A DNA stretch of 46,679 nt from Cytophagales bacterium (GTDB taxonomy: Bacteria; Bacteroidota; Bacteroidia; Cytophagales; Cyclobacteriaceae): contig JAKSDO010000034.1 of assembly GCA_022360055.1 (NCBI GenBank), positions 1-46,679 of the forward strand, given 5' to 3'. Within the stretch, counting starts at the first letter, position 1; every line of letters begins with the position of its first letter. Shown piece by piece: positions 8,801-17,025 of this stretch. Below the pieces are notes generated by a model. The model saw only the letters and a program-made list of their open reading frames with translations. It ran no database searches and had not been told where the DNA came from. Position numbers and translations under genes: made by a program.

Positions 8801-9341
8801 CATTTAAGGAGTAATTGCCATCGATATTCGTAACAGTTCCTGTCGAAGTTCCTTTGACGATTACGTTTACACCGGGCAGGGCAGAATTATCTTCCGAAGA
8901 CAAAACTGTTCCCGTGACTGTTCGCCCTTGAATAACCTCGATCTGTTTTGCTTTTGCATTGCGTGAGACGGCTTTGACGTGGATGTTGTTATTAACTTGC
9001 TTAAATTCGACATCCGCATCCCTGGCAATTTCGAGAAGTATTAAATCCAGTGCTTTGTTTCTAGCCTTTACATTAATACCTTTCCTTCTCAATAGGTCTC
9101 TTTCTTCAAACGTAAAGCTCAAAGAAGTCTCCGATTCAATCGTTTTGATTGCGTCTTCCAGAGATGCATCCCGGAGTTTCACAGAAATGGTTATGTCCCT
9201 CAGGCTTTCATATTGTGCTACTCCTTCGTTAGCCAATAGTGCTGTCATGCACACCAATAGGACAACAAATCCATAAATTGTTCTTTTTGCGACCATAATT
9301 AATAGTCTGAGTAAATCATTTTTCATAACTTTGCACTTCAT
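5811..9341 (-). CDS. SusC/RagA TonB-dependent transporter with STN transducer domain
   Basis: A 1176-residue outer-membrane transporter. It has a hydrophobic signal (residues ~20-42), then an STN domain (~45-105, ending KQVNNNIHVKA) as found in TonB receptors that signal to FecR anti-sigma factors. A CarboxypepD_reg-like domain follows (~125-210, LPGVNVIVKGTSTGT), then the TonB box region EEIVVVGYGTQ, a plug with ILVDGVPMDINRLNPNDIEN and SVLKDAAASAVYGARA, and a beta-barrel ending in Phe (SLGLNITF). It imports oligosaccharides with SusD. FecR and an ECF sigma gene lie immediately upstream on the same strand, giving a complete sigma/anti-sigma/transducer set. The start is ATG 9341; an internal ATG at residue 6 is also possible. 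Confidence 0.96.
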   Translation of the reverse strand: MKCKVMKNDLLRLLIMVAKRTIYGFVVLLVCMTALLANEGVAQYESLRDITISVKLRDASLEDAIKTIESETSLSFTFEERDLLRRKGINVKARNKALDLILLEIARDADVEFKQVNNNIHVKAVSRNAKAKQIEVIQGRTVTGTVLSSEDNSALPGVNVIVKGTSTGTVTNIDGNYSLNVPEDGTSLVFSSVGFVTQEVAIGTQTVIDLTLAADVTALEEIVVVGYGTQQKVNLTGAVGVAKGEVLESRPIVNVGNGLQGVIPNLNITIRNGDPADARTDFNIRGYESINGGNPLILVDGVPMDINRLNPNDIENISVLKDAAASAVYGARAAFGVILVETKKGKQGDKINLSFNAEFAAAKPIMFIDPITDPYQYVLARDLATYRTNGNGFDQDYLDGTKRWSENPTEENAWGVYNGQLRFYGYNEYQDKIITDFAPQQKYDFNISGATDKASYYVSFGYLSKDGYLKNKDKNEKFTRYNILTKGDFEINKWLRMDSRAMASIEDSDKPHFYNWDVNINTTARVNPINPLTFPDLPYYQTPGDREEYEQYIGMHFQSVNFLPYLEQGGRDTFTRNNLILTQGVTLNPLKGLNIRGEFSANFTNINDQDVRSKVNVIENQDLNALNIVEGFSNPDYINNRSDNDQYYVFNTYADYTIDNDNGHFLKAMVGFNQEWGRFQYIRSRAFSLITPQIADLNATTGNQETYGGKEEVALRGVFYRVNYIFKDRYLLEANGRYDGTSRFPEDDRFGFFPSFSVGWRISNESFMSGTANWLDNLKIRASFGTLGNQLLFDEDNNPIYYPYIPTMGSGTSPYMMSGGSRTPFVSPAGLVSPSLTWETVVTRNIGLDFTMLNSRLDVSFDVYTRDTKDMLTDVTYPEILGTSAPQANAADLRTSGWELAATWKDRINTDWNYGVTLAFSDNVSEITKYDNPTGSIDEYYVGYRIGDRWGYETYGIFQTEEEVLNAPDQSEVPDGANWRPGDIRYADLDGDNAITQGERTLEDHGDLKIIANEEPRYNFGLNGNLGWKGLTLNLFFQGTLKYQYWPPNNNWVAFYPFNAGHVEWYYVTDTWSEDNRGAYFPHPHISTNTKQNVQPQSRYVQNAAYIRLKNLTLAYTLPPEISRKIGMVSTRIYFAGENLWEATKMRKPLDPEVRPTLTQEYYKQRIYSLGLNITF

Positions 9342-9367
9342 TAATTAATTTACAATTGATTAATACT

Positions 9368-9426
9368 GGTATTCCGGGAAGTCTCTATGCGCCAACATGT
9401 TAGCTTTCCGGATACCTACTTTTCTT
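9368..9426 (-). promoter_or_regulatory. Hairpin between fecR and susC (first locus)
   Basis: On the minus strand GGTATCCGGAAAG (9414-9426) pairs imperfectly with CTTCCCGGAATACC (9368-9381), with a ~32-base loop. No U-run follows, so it is not a classical terminator. A comparable hairpin occupies the same fecR-susC gap in the second system (38881-38924). Partial termination or RNA processing that sets the fecR/susC ratio is possible. Confidence 0.45.
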
Positions 9427-9436
9427 TATTCTTTTT

Positions 9437-10507
9437 TCATAGGCATTTTGAGTTTTGGCCAAACATCAGTTTTATATTTTTATCGTTGATCTCAAAGCAG
9501 AACCCCTTAACGTAGCCAATACCTGTCAGTACATTTTCGAGATTTTGATTGTCAAATTTACCGGTATAGGTCCAATCTATATCATCAATTAGGTGTTCAT
9601 CCATGATTGTGATTTTTACATCGTACCATACTTCAAGTTTCCGAATGATCTCCTGTATTCCCGCTTCCTTGAAATAAATAATCCCATCTTTCCAGGCGCC
9701 TGTTTCCAACGGATCAAATGCGCCGGTAGAAAATGAATCATCATCAAAGTTATAGATCAACTGCTCACCGGGGATCAACCGAACCTCCTGCACATCTCTG
9801 GTTTCGTTCTCCCAGGTTACTTCCACCAACCCCGAAAACAAGGAGATTTCGGAAGTATGCATTTTATCGGAGTAATTGATGTTGAAGGATGTCCCCAGTG
9901 CAGTAGTAGAAACCGCTCCGGTCCGTACTCTGAATGGTCTTTTCGAATCTTTTGCAACTTTAAAAAATGCTTCGCCCGACAAACGAACGACTCTGGAAGA
10001 ATCGCTAAAATGTTCCGGAAAGGATAATCGGCTGTTGGCATTTAAGGTGATTTTTGTGCCATCTTCCAGCGTAAAACTCAGATGCTGACCATTATGTGTT
10101 GATTTGGTTATGAATTCAACGGCATTTGAAGGTTTGTGATTGCCGACCATCAGTTTAATGATGAACAAAGGTATGAGTACGACTAAAATAACCGAAGCAT
10201 ACCTCAACCACGAATATATTTGCCATACCGATCTTTCCAAGGGAGCGTGCAGGATCTTTTTCCGGACCCTCACCGGATTTTGATCCCCCCTGTTGAGTAT
10301 CCTTCCTTGAATAATATTGAAAATCCTTTCTTCTCCGCCAAGTATTATTTCATGTCGCTCTCCCGCTTCTTCCCAGATTGCCCTCATCCATTCTTCCTCA
10401 TGCTCGTATCGCCCCGACTTGAGCCAATCCTCAAATTCCAGCCGCTCTTGTTCCGTACATTCTTTGTTGTAGTATCTCCTTAGAAATGATTTGTCAAACA
10501 TATGCAT
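9437..10507 (-). CDS. FecR-family anti-sigma factor
   Basis: A 356-residue protein. The N-terminal ~95 residues are cytoplasmic and acidic (YYNKECTEQERLEFEDWL, a typical FecR N-domain), followed by one membrane segment (~residues 102-122, ASVILVVLIPLFIIKLMV). Next comes the periplasmic FecR domain with FTLEDGTKITLNANSRLSFP, RLSGEAFFKVAKD and RPFRVRTGAVSTTALGTSFN, then a C-terminal DUF4974-like domain (GAWKDGIIYFKEAGIQEIIR, then a TYTGKF block). It should hold the neighbouring ECF sigma factor until the STN domain of SusC signals substrate. The start is ATG 10507, with a second ATG two codons in. It lies between the sigma and susC genes on the same strand. Confidence 0.95.
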   Translation of the reverse strand: MHMFDKSFLRRYYNKECTEQERLEFEDWLKSGRYEHEEEWMRAIWEEAGERHEIILGGEERIFNIIQGRILNRGDQNPVRVRKKILHAPLERSVWQIYSWLRYASVILVVLIPLFIIKLMVGNHKPSNAVEFITKSTHNGQHLSFTLEDGTKITLNANSRLSFPEHFSDSSRVVRLSGEAFFKVAKDSKRPFRVRTGAVSTTALGTSFNINYSDKMHTSEISLFSGLVEVTWENETRDVQEVRLIPGEQLIYNFDDDSFSTGAFDPLETGAWKDGIIYFKEAGIQEIIRKLEVWYDVKITIMDEHLIDDIDWTYTGKFDNQNLENVLTGIGYVKGFCFEINDKNIKLMFGQNSKCL

Positions 10508-10624
10508 TGGACACCCTTACCTGACTTTGTTATAACTACGTTCAAAGGGATGCCGTACCCCCACTCCATTTCAAAAAAAGTCGCTTATTCCGGAAGAGGC
10601 AAACGCCCGGAGGATTTCCTTATT

Positions 10625-11215
10625 TTACAAATCGATAAATATGCCGTAACGATTTCTCAGGCTTGAGGTGAGCGAATGCAATGCCTTGCTCATTTGTTTT
10701 TCAACGGTCCCCTGGGAAATTTTCAATACATCCGAGATTTCTTTGTAAGTCAGCCCCTTCTCCCGATTGAGCTTGAATATCGCTCTGCGTTTGATTGGAA
10801 GTTCTTCCACAAGCCCTGAAATAATATTGGTAAGCTCATAAAAGTTTACCAGTTGCTCCGTGGTATTGGACGTTAATACTTTCGGGTGTTTACGCTCGAA
10901 ATTATCAAAATGTCTGCTGACTGCGATATTTTTCCTAATTCTGTCAATTACCTGATTTTTAGAAATTTTATACAGATAATTACAAATGTTTTTGTCCGTA
11001 TTCAGGGAGGATCTGTTTTCCCACAGCTTCACAAAAACATCCTGAACTATTTCTTCGGTTTCTTCTCTTGTGACTGAAAAACGATTGACGAAATGAAATA
11101 CCCGACTGAAAAACAGACGATAAATTGACTTAAACGCCGAATGATCCCCGGAAATCAGTCTTGTTACCAATTCCGGTAGGTCCGAATCATTGTGTGTCTT
11201 AGTTTTTGCGTTCAA
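10625..11215 (-). CDS. ECF RNA polymerase sigma factor (SusCD-linked)
   Basis: A 196-residue sigma-70 family ECF protein. Region 2 is at ~35-100 (FVNRFSVTREETEEIVQDVFVKLWENR) and region 4 at ~140-190 with the helix-turn-helix KGLTYKEISDVLKISQGTVEKQMSKAL. It is probably controlled by the FecR protein encoded 117 bp downstream and drives the first susCD locus. No ATG lies near the start of the domain; the best start I see is TTG at 11215 (TTG AAC GCA), and the upstream codons give no ATG in frame. Confidence 0.93.
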   Translation of the reverse strand: MNAKTKTHNDSDLPELVTRLISGDHSAFKSIYRLFFSRVFHFVNRFSVTREETEEIVQDVFVKLWENRSSLNTDKNICNYLYKISKNQVIDRIRKNIAVSRHFDNFERKHPKVLTSNTTEQLVNFYELTNIISGLVEELPIKRRAIFKLNREKGLTYKEISDVLKISQGTVEKQMSKALHSLTSSLRNRYGIFIDL

Positions 11216-11269
11216 TTCAATGTTGGTTTGATAGTTAATTTATTAAAATAACTTCAGTTATTTATCATC

Positions 11270-11321
11270 GAACAAAAAATAATTGCCTCGGTAGACGAAT
11301 AAAATAAATCTACCGAAGCAA
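11270..11321 (-). terminator. Intrinsic terminator after the Gfo/Idh gene
   Basis: TTGCcTCGGTAGA (11283-11295) pairs with TCTACCGAaGCAA (11309-11321), 13 bp with one mismatch. On the minus strand it is followed by TTATTTTTTG. It separates the oxidoreductase gene from the ECF sigma gene, so these belong to different transcripts. Confidence 0.75.
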
Positions 11322-11388
11322 GGTTAGTTAAAATTCAGACTGAAACCACTAACTGTATGCATATAAAAATCTTTGAGCACCGGAATGC

Positions 11389-12765
11389 TTAAACCTTATC
11401 CGGAACGATATACGGTTCCCTGTACTCACGCGTAAGCATATCATTTGCTCCTTCATTGTTAATGAATTTCTCGGCAATCGGATTAAAATCCAGCGACGCT
11501 CCACCCAATCTGTACGAAATATTTGCCAAATGCGGAAGCGCTGATGATAAGAATCCCTCATAAATATCGCATGTCAGATCGGCCTTATTGCCGGATCTGA
11601 GGGCAGCGATGAAGTTTGCATAATGGCCGCCCCCTCCGGGAGCTGCGAGATAACCAACTACCTTGTCTTCTCCACCTTCTACATCGGATCCTTCTCCGGG
11701 TTCCCCGTTTTTACCTCTGAAAACTCTCCATTTACTTCCATTTACTTCCATCCACCCTTCGGTGCCATAGAAAATATTGCCAATCTTGACGCCAAAATTT
11801 CCTTCTCCGTTTGTATCCAGACCCCGTGTTTCGAACTGGAGTATCTTCCCGTCTGCATATTCCAGTACCGACGATTGGGTGTTTGGCGTTTCCTGGCTGC
11901 AATCCGTATACTTGTAGTATCCGCCCGAGGATTGAATCCGAACCGGGTGCTCATCTTTTCCCAGACCCCAACGCGCTATATCAAATTGATGCGGCCCCTG
12001 GTTTCCCGTATCTCCGTTGCCGGTATTCCAATGCCAATGCCAGTTGTAATGGCCTCTCTTTTCGTTGTATGGCCTCCACTGGGCCGGTCCCAGCCACATA
12101 TCGTAATGCAATCCTTTTGGCGGGAGGCTATTTTCAGATCTTCCGAACGATCCTCTTGGTTTATAGCAGAGCCCTTTCGCCATGTAAACATCGCCAATGA
12201 TTCCGTTCTTTAGCTCCTGCATCGCTTTCATAACATTTGGAATCGACCTGTTTTGAAATCCGACCTGAACGATGCGGTTGTATTTTCTGGCTGCCTCAAT
12301 CATCTGCCGCCCTTCCCATACATTGTGCGAGCACGGTTTTTCAACGTATACATCTTTCCCTGCCTGTACAGCCCAGATCGTTCCGAGCGCATGCCAGTGG
12401 TTTGGCGTGGCGAAAGACACGGCATCAATATCGGGATCCTCGAATACCTTCCGCATATCGATCTCAGTCCCCGGTTTTTCACCCTGGATCTTACGGATCT
12501 CATTCACTCGCTCGGAAAACAAGTTCTCGTCGACATCGCAGATGGTCCTGACGTATACATTTTTTTCCTTGGCCATGCCAGCCCACCGCTTTAAATGACC
12601 GTATCCCTGTCCTCGCACGCCAACGACACTCATGTTAATGCGATCATTAGCGCCCTTGATCGAACTGTAGCTTTTTGCACTGAGCGCAAAGGTTGAAGCT
12701 CCCAGGGTAATACCTGTTGTACCCAGAGCTGTTTTTTTGATGAATGATCTTCTGTTATCTTTCAT
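11389..12765 (-). CDS. Tat-exported Gfo/Idh/MocA-family oxidoreductase
   Basis: A 458-residue NAD(P)-dependent sugar oxidoreductase. The N-terminus has a Tat signal (NRRSFIKKTA then a hydrophobic stretch to ~residue 30). The Rossmann dinucleotide motif is GVRGQGYG (49-56), the conserved EKP is at 142-144 (VYVEKPCSHN), and the C-terminal domain carries WHWHWNTGNGDTGNQGPHQF, typical of exported members. Such proteins oxidise sugars, or in GH109 cleave glycosides with a bound NAD. It is the last gene before a terminator, after the methyltransferase lipoprotein and the GH106-like hydrolase, so a role in processing a sugar released by that hydrolase is plausible. The substrate is unknown. Confidence 0.9.
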   Translation of the reverse strand: MKDNRRSFIKKTALGTTGITLGASTFALSAKSYSSIKGANDRINMSVVGVRGQGYGHLKRWAGMAKEKNVYVRTICDVDENLFSERVNEIRKIQGEKPGTEIDMRKVFEDPDIDAVSFATPNHWHALGTIWAVQAGKDVYVEKPCSHNVWEGRQMIEAARKYNRIVQVGFQNRSIPNVMKAMQELKNGIIGDVYMAKGLCYKPRGSFGRSENSLPPKGLHYDMWLGPAQWRPYNEKRGHYNWHWHWNTGNGDTGNQGPHQFDIARWGLGKDEHPVRIQSSGGYYKYTDCSQETPNTQSSVLEYADGKILQFETRGLDTNGEGNFGVKIGNIFYGTEGWMEVNGSKWRVFRGKNGEPGEGSDVEGGEDKVVGYLAAPGGGGHYANFIAALRSGNKADLTCDIYEGFLSSALPHLANISYRLGGASLDFNPIAEKFINNEGANDMLTREYREPYIVPDKV

Positions 12766-12921
12766 TTTGGGTAAATTTTAATTCTAAAAAAATTGAACTG
12801 TAAGTTGTAAATTTTACATCAAAAAACAAACGTTTGCAGTATTTACTATTTCAAAAAGGGAGCATGCTATCCGGCGCATTTAAATTTCATTATTCATCAT
12901 TTTAGGAGGTAAAATGAACGG

Positions 12922-13590
12922 TTACTTATACAAAAATGTATAATATGTCACAAGTGAAATCTTCTCTCCGACATCTCGTTTTGAAAGCTTAAATCCAAAT
13001 TGACGCATCTCTTGTAAAAAATCGGGTTCATATAACTTGAGATGCTTGCAATTGGCATGAAGGTCTCCCGCCTGCTTCGCCATTGGCTCCATGATTACCA
13101 ATTTCCCATTTTGTTTCAGCAATTTCGAAATATCATTCATCATTGCTTCTCTATTCGTCAATTCATGGTAAACGTTGACCATTAGTATCCGGTCGAAAGT
13201 CGATTCCGGCAGATTTGTGGAAGATTCCGTTCCCAACACCAAATTAAAATTCGCTTCAGTTTTTTTTCCGTACAGCTTTTCAAAATATTCCCGCACCCGG
13301 TGAAACTCAAAAAGTCTTGCGGAGTCGATTTCCTGTAAATACCAATCGATACGATCTACAAAACAGGATATCGCCACTTCAGTGGTGCCATTTCCGGCGC
13401 CAATACTTGCGATGGTTTCCCCCTTTCTGCATCCTAACATTCGGACGTATTTGTCATAATGTGTCCGGATTTCTTTAAAATTCTTGGGGAGCCAACTGTA
13501 TTCATACGGCCTTTTTGATTTTTTTAACAAAGTGCAGCCCGACAGACTAACGATCAGGAGTAAGACCATCCCAGAATATTTTATTCCCAT
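12922..13590 (-). CDS. Lipoprotein with class I SAM-methyltransferase domain
   Basis: A 222-residue protein whose first 19 residues form a lipoprotein signal peptide (VSLSGC, Cys19). The rest reads as a class I methyltransferase: motif I at ~58-70 (ETIASIGAGNGTT), acidic motif II region (QEIDS), motif IV-like RILMVNVYHEL, and a post-motif region LLKQNGKLVIMEPM. Related proteins are annotated as methyltransferases, mostly cytoplasmic. Export is odd because SAM is not known to be available in the periplasm. It may bind another ligand, or the signal may be a membrane anchor of a cytoplasm-facing protein. It lies 81 bp after the GH106-like gene and ~160 bp before the oxidoreductase. Confidence 0.8.
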   Translation of the reverse strand: MGIKYSGMVLLLIVSLSGCTLLKKSKRPYEYSWLPKNFKEIRTHYDKYVRMLGCRKGETIASIGAGNGTTEVAISCFVDRIDWYLQEIDSARLFEFHRVREYFEKLYGKKTEANFNLVLGTESSTNLPESTFDRILMVNVYHELTNREAMMNDISKLLKQNGKLVIMEPMAKQAGDLHANCKHLKLYEPDFLQEMRQFGFKLSKRDVGEKISLVTYYTFLYK

Positions 13591-13671
13591 AATAATGCTT
13601 TTGAAAAATTACCCTACGCCGTGCCGAATCATACGCTGCTTTGAATGGCATGGTTCCGACAGGCAGGCGCG

Positions 13672-16600
13672 TTAATAACCAATTAAACTAAAATCCTCAA
13701 ACAACCCGTAATCCATTAAATCGTACGCTGTGCCCGCCGGTTGACGGGCCTGGCCCTTAAAGAAACTCCATGGAGTTACAAAACCTCGTTCCGGATTGAA
13801 GTGATGCGGCCCCATTAGGTTTTTGAGGCTTCCGGTTACGATCACCTCCACCAGATTTTCGCCTTCCTTCAAATGTTCTGAGATGTCGAGCTCAAACGGT
13901 CGCCACGCCACGATGCCTGCAGATGTACCGTTCACTTTTACCTCGGCCACAGTACCTGCCCAATCGTTCAGCTTTACTTTTACCCGGTCATTCGATGTAT
14001 GCATAAACGTTTTTGAATAAGAGATGCCGTGCGCATAAAACGGCAGGCCCTGCCGCTTCCAACTGCCCGGGCAAACGAGCGTATCTGCACTCAAAAGCCA
14101 TCCTTTTCTGATAGATTCGACCTTGAAGTCGCCCACGAGGTATATTGGCTCCACTTCGGCAAGTATGTCCATTCGGGGGGCAGTGAGGCTGATTACATTG
14201 TCCCCGGATTGCAGGTTTCCGGAAAGATCAAAAACTCCAAAGCTCTTATCCAGCCACCACGCTCCGGGTTTCGGAGCTATTTTTTGTCGGTTGATGCGGA
14301 CCTCATAAAAATGCGGCCACTCCACAACCGCTTCTAAGGCAACGGGATCAAATCCGTGCTCAATTTGAAAATGATAGCTCACCTCGAACCCCGAAGCACT
14401 GTCAAAATTATTCTTGTCCAGAATCCGGGATCTATACTGGACCGCATTGCTCCAGGGGTTGTAGTTGAATCCGTATATTTCCTTCAGATAGGTTTCGTAG
14501 ATGGTTTCAGCGGCATTGTAAAAATACATATCCTTATACGTTTTTCCTTCAATTGCCAGGTCGCAATAGTCCAGCGTAAGTGTATTTGGCTCGAGCCGCT
14601 TTGCCATGGCCGGCGAAGTTTCCAATTCTTTTCCCTGCGGTCCGGGCTGCAGGCTTATTTGCTTGCCGCTTTCTCCGGCCCCGGAGAAAAACAACAGCTT
14701 TGAACCCGAAGGATGCAATTGAAAACTCAAATGAATCATTCCGTCAACGGGCTTTGCCTCAACGACAAAATACGTTCCGGATAACGGATCAAACTCAATC
14801 ACGCTTTTCCCTTTCCCGCTAAACGAGATGCTTGCGATTTCCTCCTTATCATAGTTTGTAAAAAAAAGGAGTTGCCCGTCTTTAAGTATCCTCCTGTGAT
14901 GGAAAACATTCCCGCCCCAGTTCTCAGGATCTTTTGCCACAAAATCCGATTCACTCAAATGCCGATCGATCATATCATCATCCATTTCATCGGCCATGAT
15001 CCATTGGTCGGCATATTGTCCGAGCTTTTCTGTCATGGACTGTGAACGGTTACCATCCAATCTTTCCGGGATGCCGGACATGGAAATTATCCTGCCGCCA
15101 TGCGCAAGGTAGTCCAGCAACAACAAATAGGTAGAATCCATCAGGTTTTCAAACATCGGAGGAAGCACTATGAGATCGTAAGCTCTGGAGCCGATCACAA
15201 ATTTGTTTCCCCGAACTGCCCCGTGACTTTTTATAATACTTTCACAGCCCAAATCATATTCTATTTGTCTGTTTTCCAACTTTTTCAATAAGCTATGAAA
15301 TTGATCTTTCAACTCGTAGATTGATCGTGAGGCGGTTCCTATAGCTTTTTCCCGGATCGGCGAATACAACATCCAGCTTGTCGAGGTCGGTTCCATGACC
15401 AGGATCCGGTTCACCTGTTTTCCCGCTGACAAGGCGAAGGAAAGCCTGTGGAAGTACTCATTGAGCGGTTTATAGTTGTCCCACCAGGGCGTATGATACG
15501 ACATCGATTGCGGATAATCACGCTTTCTGGCTCCCTTCAACGTCATATGAGACAAATGCTGGTTGAGGAAATTTACGCCCAGGACGTATTCCCAGTCTCC
15601 CAGCCTTTTCATATCGTTAAAGGTGAGTTCCCAACCTGCGCCGCCATATGTTTCCGACAGTGCCCGTGATTTATCCAGTTGATTCACCACACTGCTCAAT
15701 TCCTTTACCGCCCGTATGTTGCCAAACTGATCCGGCCTGCTGTCGGTATTAAACAACATATCGATCCCAGGATATTGATGGTAAGCATACATTGCCATAT
15801 TGTCACCACCATGCTTGGGGTCGGGCCAGCCGTGCTCCCAATAGTGTCCGGTCCATTTCAGGTGATGCGCATCGGTGTACTCATTCCAGGGTTTTGACCA
15901 ACGTTCGAGAAACAGATCGAGCAGCATGGAATAATAGTCATGGCGCACATTTTTCCAATCGCCGATTTCATCATAGAGGCAGGGTAAATATGTTTGAAGC
16001 TGATAACCGTATTTTTTTTCAAAGCGATTGAACAACACAGGCGTGAAGCGAATGACAGAACCCGAACCGCCAATGGTGCTAATGTTTGGCTCATCCGTGA
16101 AAATTCCCGGCATGGTTTTGCCAAATTCGTCTCCGATGTACTCCTCATATCCGTCCATGGTAAGCTTAATGAATTTCTCGGTGATTCCATAGGCCAGCAA
16201 ATCGACATACGAATATCCGCCATACCAACCCTGACCTTTTGGATAATACCACTTGGTAAACGCGTAGTATTTCCCGGGCTGGTTTACATACTTCATTCTA
16301 CTGTTGGTAATATTGGCAAAACTGTTTCCCACTTGCTTTATGATCAGGAAGTACCGGTTGGTATCACTTTCACTTAAAACTTCCAATCTATGTAAATTGA
16401 GACCGGCCACAGGATCCGAGGCCGAAAAAGTTGCGGCGGGCACATGTCCGCCGGCAAAGCCGCTGGGGTATGAGTTTTCATCGTAAAGCCAGATTTTCAT
16501 ATTCAATGCCCGGGCTTTGTTTACGGAATATTCTACAAGCTCGAACCATTCCTTGCCCAGGTATTCGGTAATCAAACCGGGCCTTGGATGAATAAACACC

Positions 16601-16845
16601 ATATGAATGCCTTTTTTCTTGAATTCCTCCAGTTGAAAGTCTATTTTTTCTTCCGTCACCCTGTCGTTCCAGACCCAGAAAGGGGCCGTGCTAAAATCAA
16701 TTGGCGGCGCCCTGAAACCTGCTTTCAATTCCTCCAGGCTGTTGGCCATTTCCGGATTCCAGTTGAGATGCCGGTCGACACCGGTATCGCAAGAAGAATA
16801 GATAATAATGCTTAGGAAGCAGATAAAAAAACTTATATTTTTCAT
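13672..16845 (-). CDS. GH106-like secreted glycoside hydrolase (putative alpha-L-rhamnosidase group)
   Basis: I take the ATG at 16845 (MKNISFFICF), giving 1057 residues; the frame stays open upstream only because it reads into element B. There is a lipoprotein signal peptide (IIYSSC, Cys19). Residues 55-60 (PFWVWN), 79-90 (GIHMVFIHPRPG) and 120-133 (LYDENSYPSGFAGG) match the N-terminal barrel of GH106-type hydrolases, with further blocks GIFTDEPN and SETYGGAGWELTF. The C-terminus has a galactose-binding-like sandwich (LNDWAGTVAEVKVNG, WRPFELDI). GH106 includes alpha-L-rhamnosidases, but many relatives are uncharacterised. Elements A and B lie exactly at its start codon. Confidence 0.85.
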   Translation of the reverse strand: MKNISFFICFLSIIIYSSCDTGVDRHLNWNPEMANSLEELKAGFRAPPIDFSTAPFWVWNDRVTEEKIDFQLEEFKKKGIHMVFIHPRPGLITEYLGKEWFELVEYSVNKARALNMKIWLYDENSYPSGFAGGHVPAATFSASDPVAGLNLHRLEVLSESDTNRYFLIIKQVGNSFANITNSRMKYVNQPGKYYAFTKWYYPKGQGWYGGYSYVDLLAYGITEKFIKLTMDGYEEYIGDEFGKTMPGIFTDEPNISTIGGSGSVIRFTPVLFNRFEKKYGYQLQTYLPCLYDEIGDWKNVRHDYYSMLLDLFLERWSKPWNEYTDAHHLKWTGHYWEHGWPDPKHGGDNMAMYAYHQYPGIDMLFNTDSRPDQFGNIRAVKELSSVVNQLDKSRALSETYGGAGWELTFNDMKRLGDWEYVLGVNFLNQHLSHMTLKGARKRDYPQSMSYHTPWWDNYKPLNEYFHRLSFALSAGKQVNRILVMEPTSTSWMLYSPIREKAIGTASRSIYELKDQFHSLLKKLENRQIEYDLGCESIIKSHGAVRGNKFVIGSRAYDLIVLPPMFENLMDSTYLLLLDYLAHGGRIISMSGIPERLDGNRSQSMTEKLGQYADQWIMADEMDDDMIDRHLSESDFVAKDPENWGGNVFHHRRILKDGQLLFFTNYDKEEIASISFSGKGKSVIEFDPLSGTYFVVEAKPVDGMIHLSFQLHPSGSKLLFFSGAGESGKQISLQPGPQGKELETSPAMAKRLEPNTLTLDYCDLAIEGKTYKDMYFYNAAETIYETYLKEIYGFNYNPWSNAVQYRSRILDKNNFDSASGFEVSYHFQIEHGFDPVALEAVVEWPHFYEVRINRQKIAPKPGAWWLDKSFGVFDLSGNLQSGDNVISLTAPRMDILAEVEPIYLVGDFKVESIRKGWLLSADTLVCPGSWKRQGLPFYAHGISYSKTFMHTSNDRVKVKLNDWAGTVAEVKVNGTSAGIVAWRPFELDISEHLKEGENLVEVIVTGSLKNLMGPHHFNPERGFVTPWSFFKGQARQPAGTAYDLMDYGLFEDFSLIGY

Positions 16846-16934
16846 GTGTTTATGTTTTTTAGTTTGCTGACGCACAGAGCAATGTAATCCTACTCATGCG
16901 TGTCCTGAATTTGCTCCGGTCCTACCGGTTTCAT
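16846..16934 (-). repeat. Structured start-codon element B, copy 2
   Basis: An 89-bp unit on the minus strand, ATGAAACCGG to AAACAC, ending right at the ATG of the GH106-like gene. It keeps the CCGGT-AGG-ACCGG hairpin unchanged. The long hairpin is GACACGCAtGAG/CTCTGTGCGTC: the bulge position is retained, one A-U pair has become G-C, one has become G.U and one A.C. It is roughly 80-85% identical to copy 1. Its own frame is only 14 codons. Confidence 0.8.
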
Positions 16935-17025
16935 GTGTTTAAAATTTGCAGAAACCTCACCATGTGCTGTTGATCATCATGATCCAGTGTATCTCAATGA
17001 TTATCCCAGGCATGGCCTGTTTCAT
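16935..17025 (-). repeat. Structured start-codon element A, copy 2
   Basis: A 91-bp unit on the minus strand, ATGAAACAGG to AAACAC, placed before element B here but after it at the susD locus. The first hairpin CAGGC-CAT-GCCTG is identical; the second is GATAATCAT/ATGATGATC. Upstream of it the sequence is A-rich ordinary intergenic DNA (TAAATACCCTA). Confidence 0.8.

Noticed and set aside
16846-16875. GTG start giving ten extra N-terminal residues to the GH106-like protein
   Set aside because: Those codons lie inside repeat element B; the ATG at 16845 gives a clean lipoprotein signal peptide.
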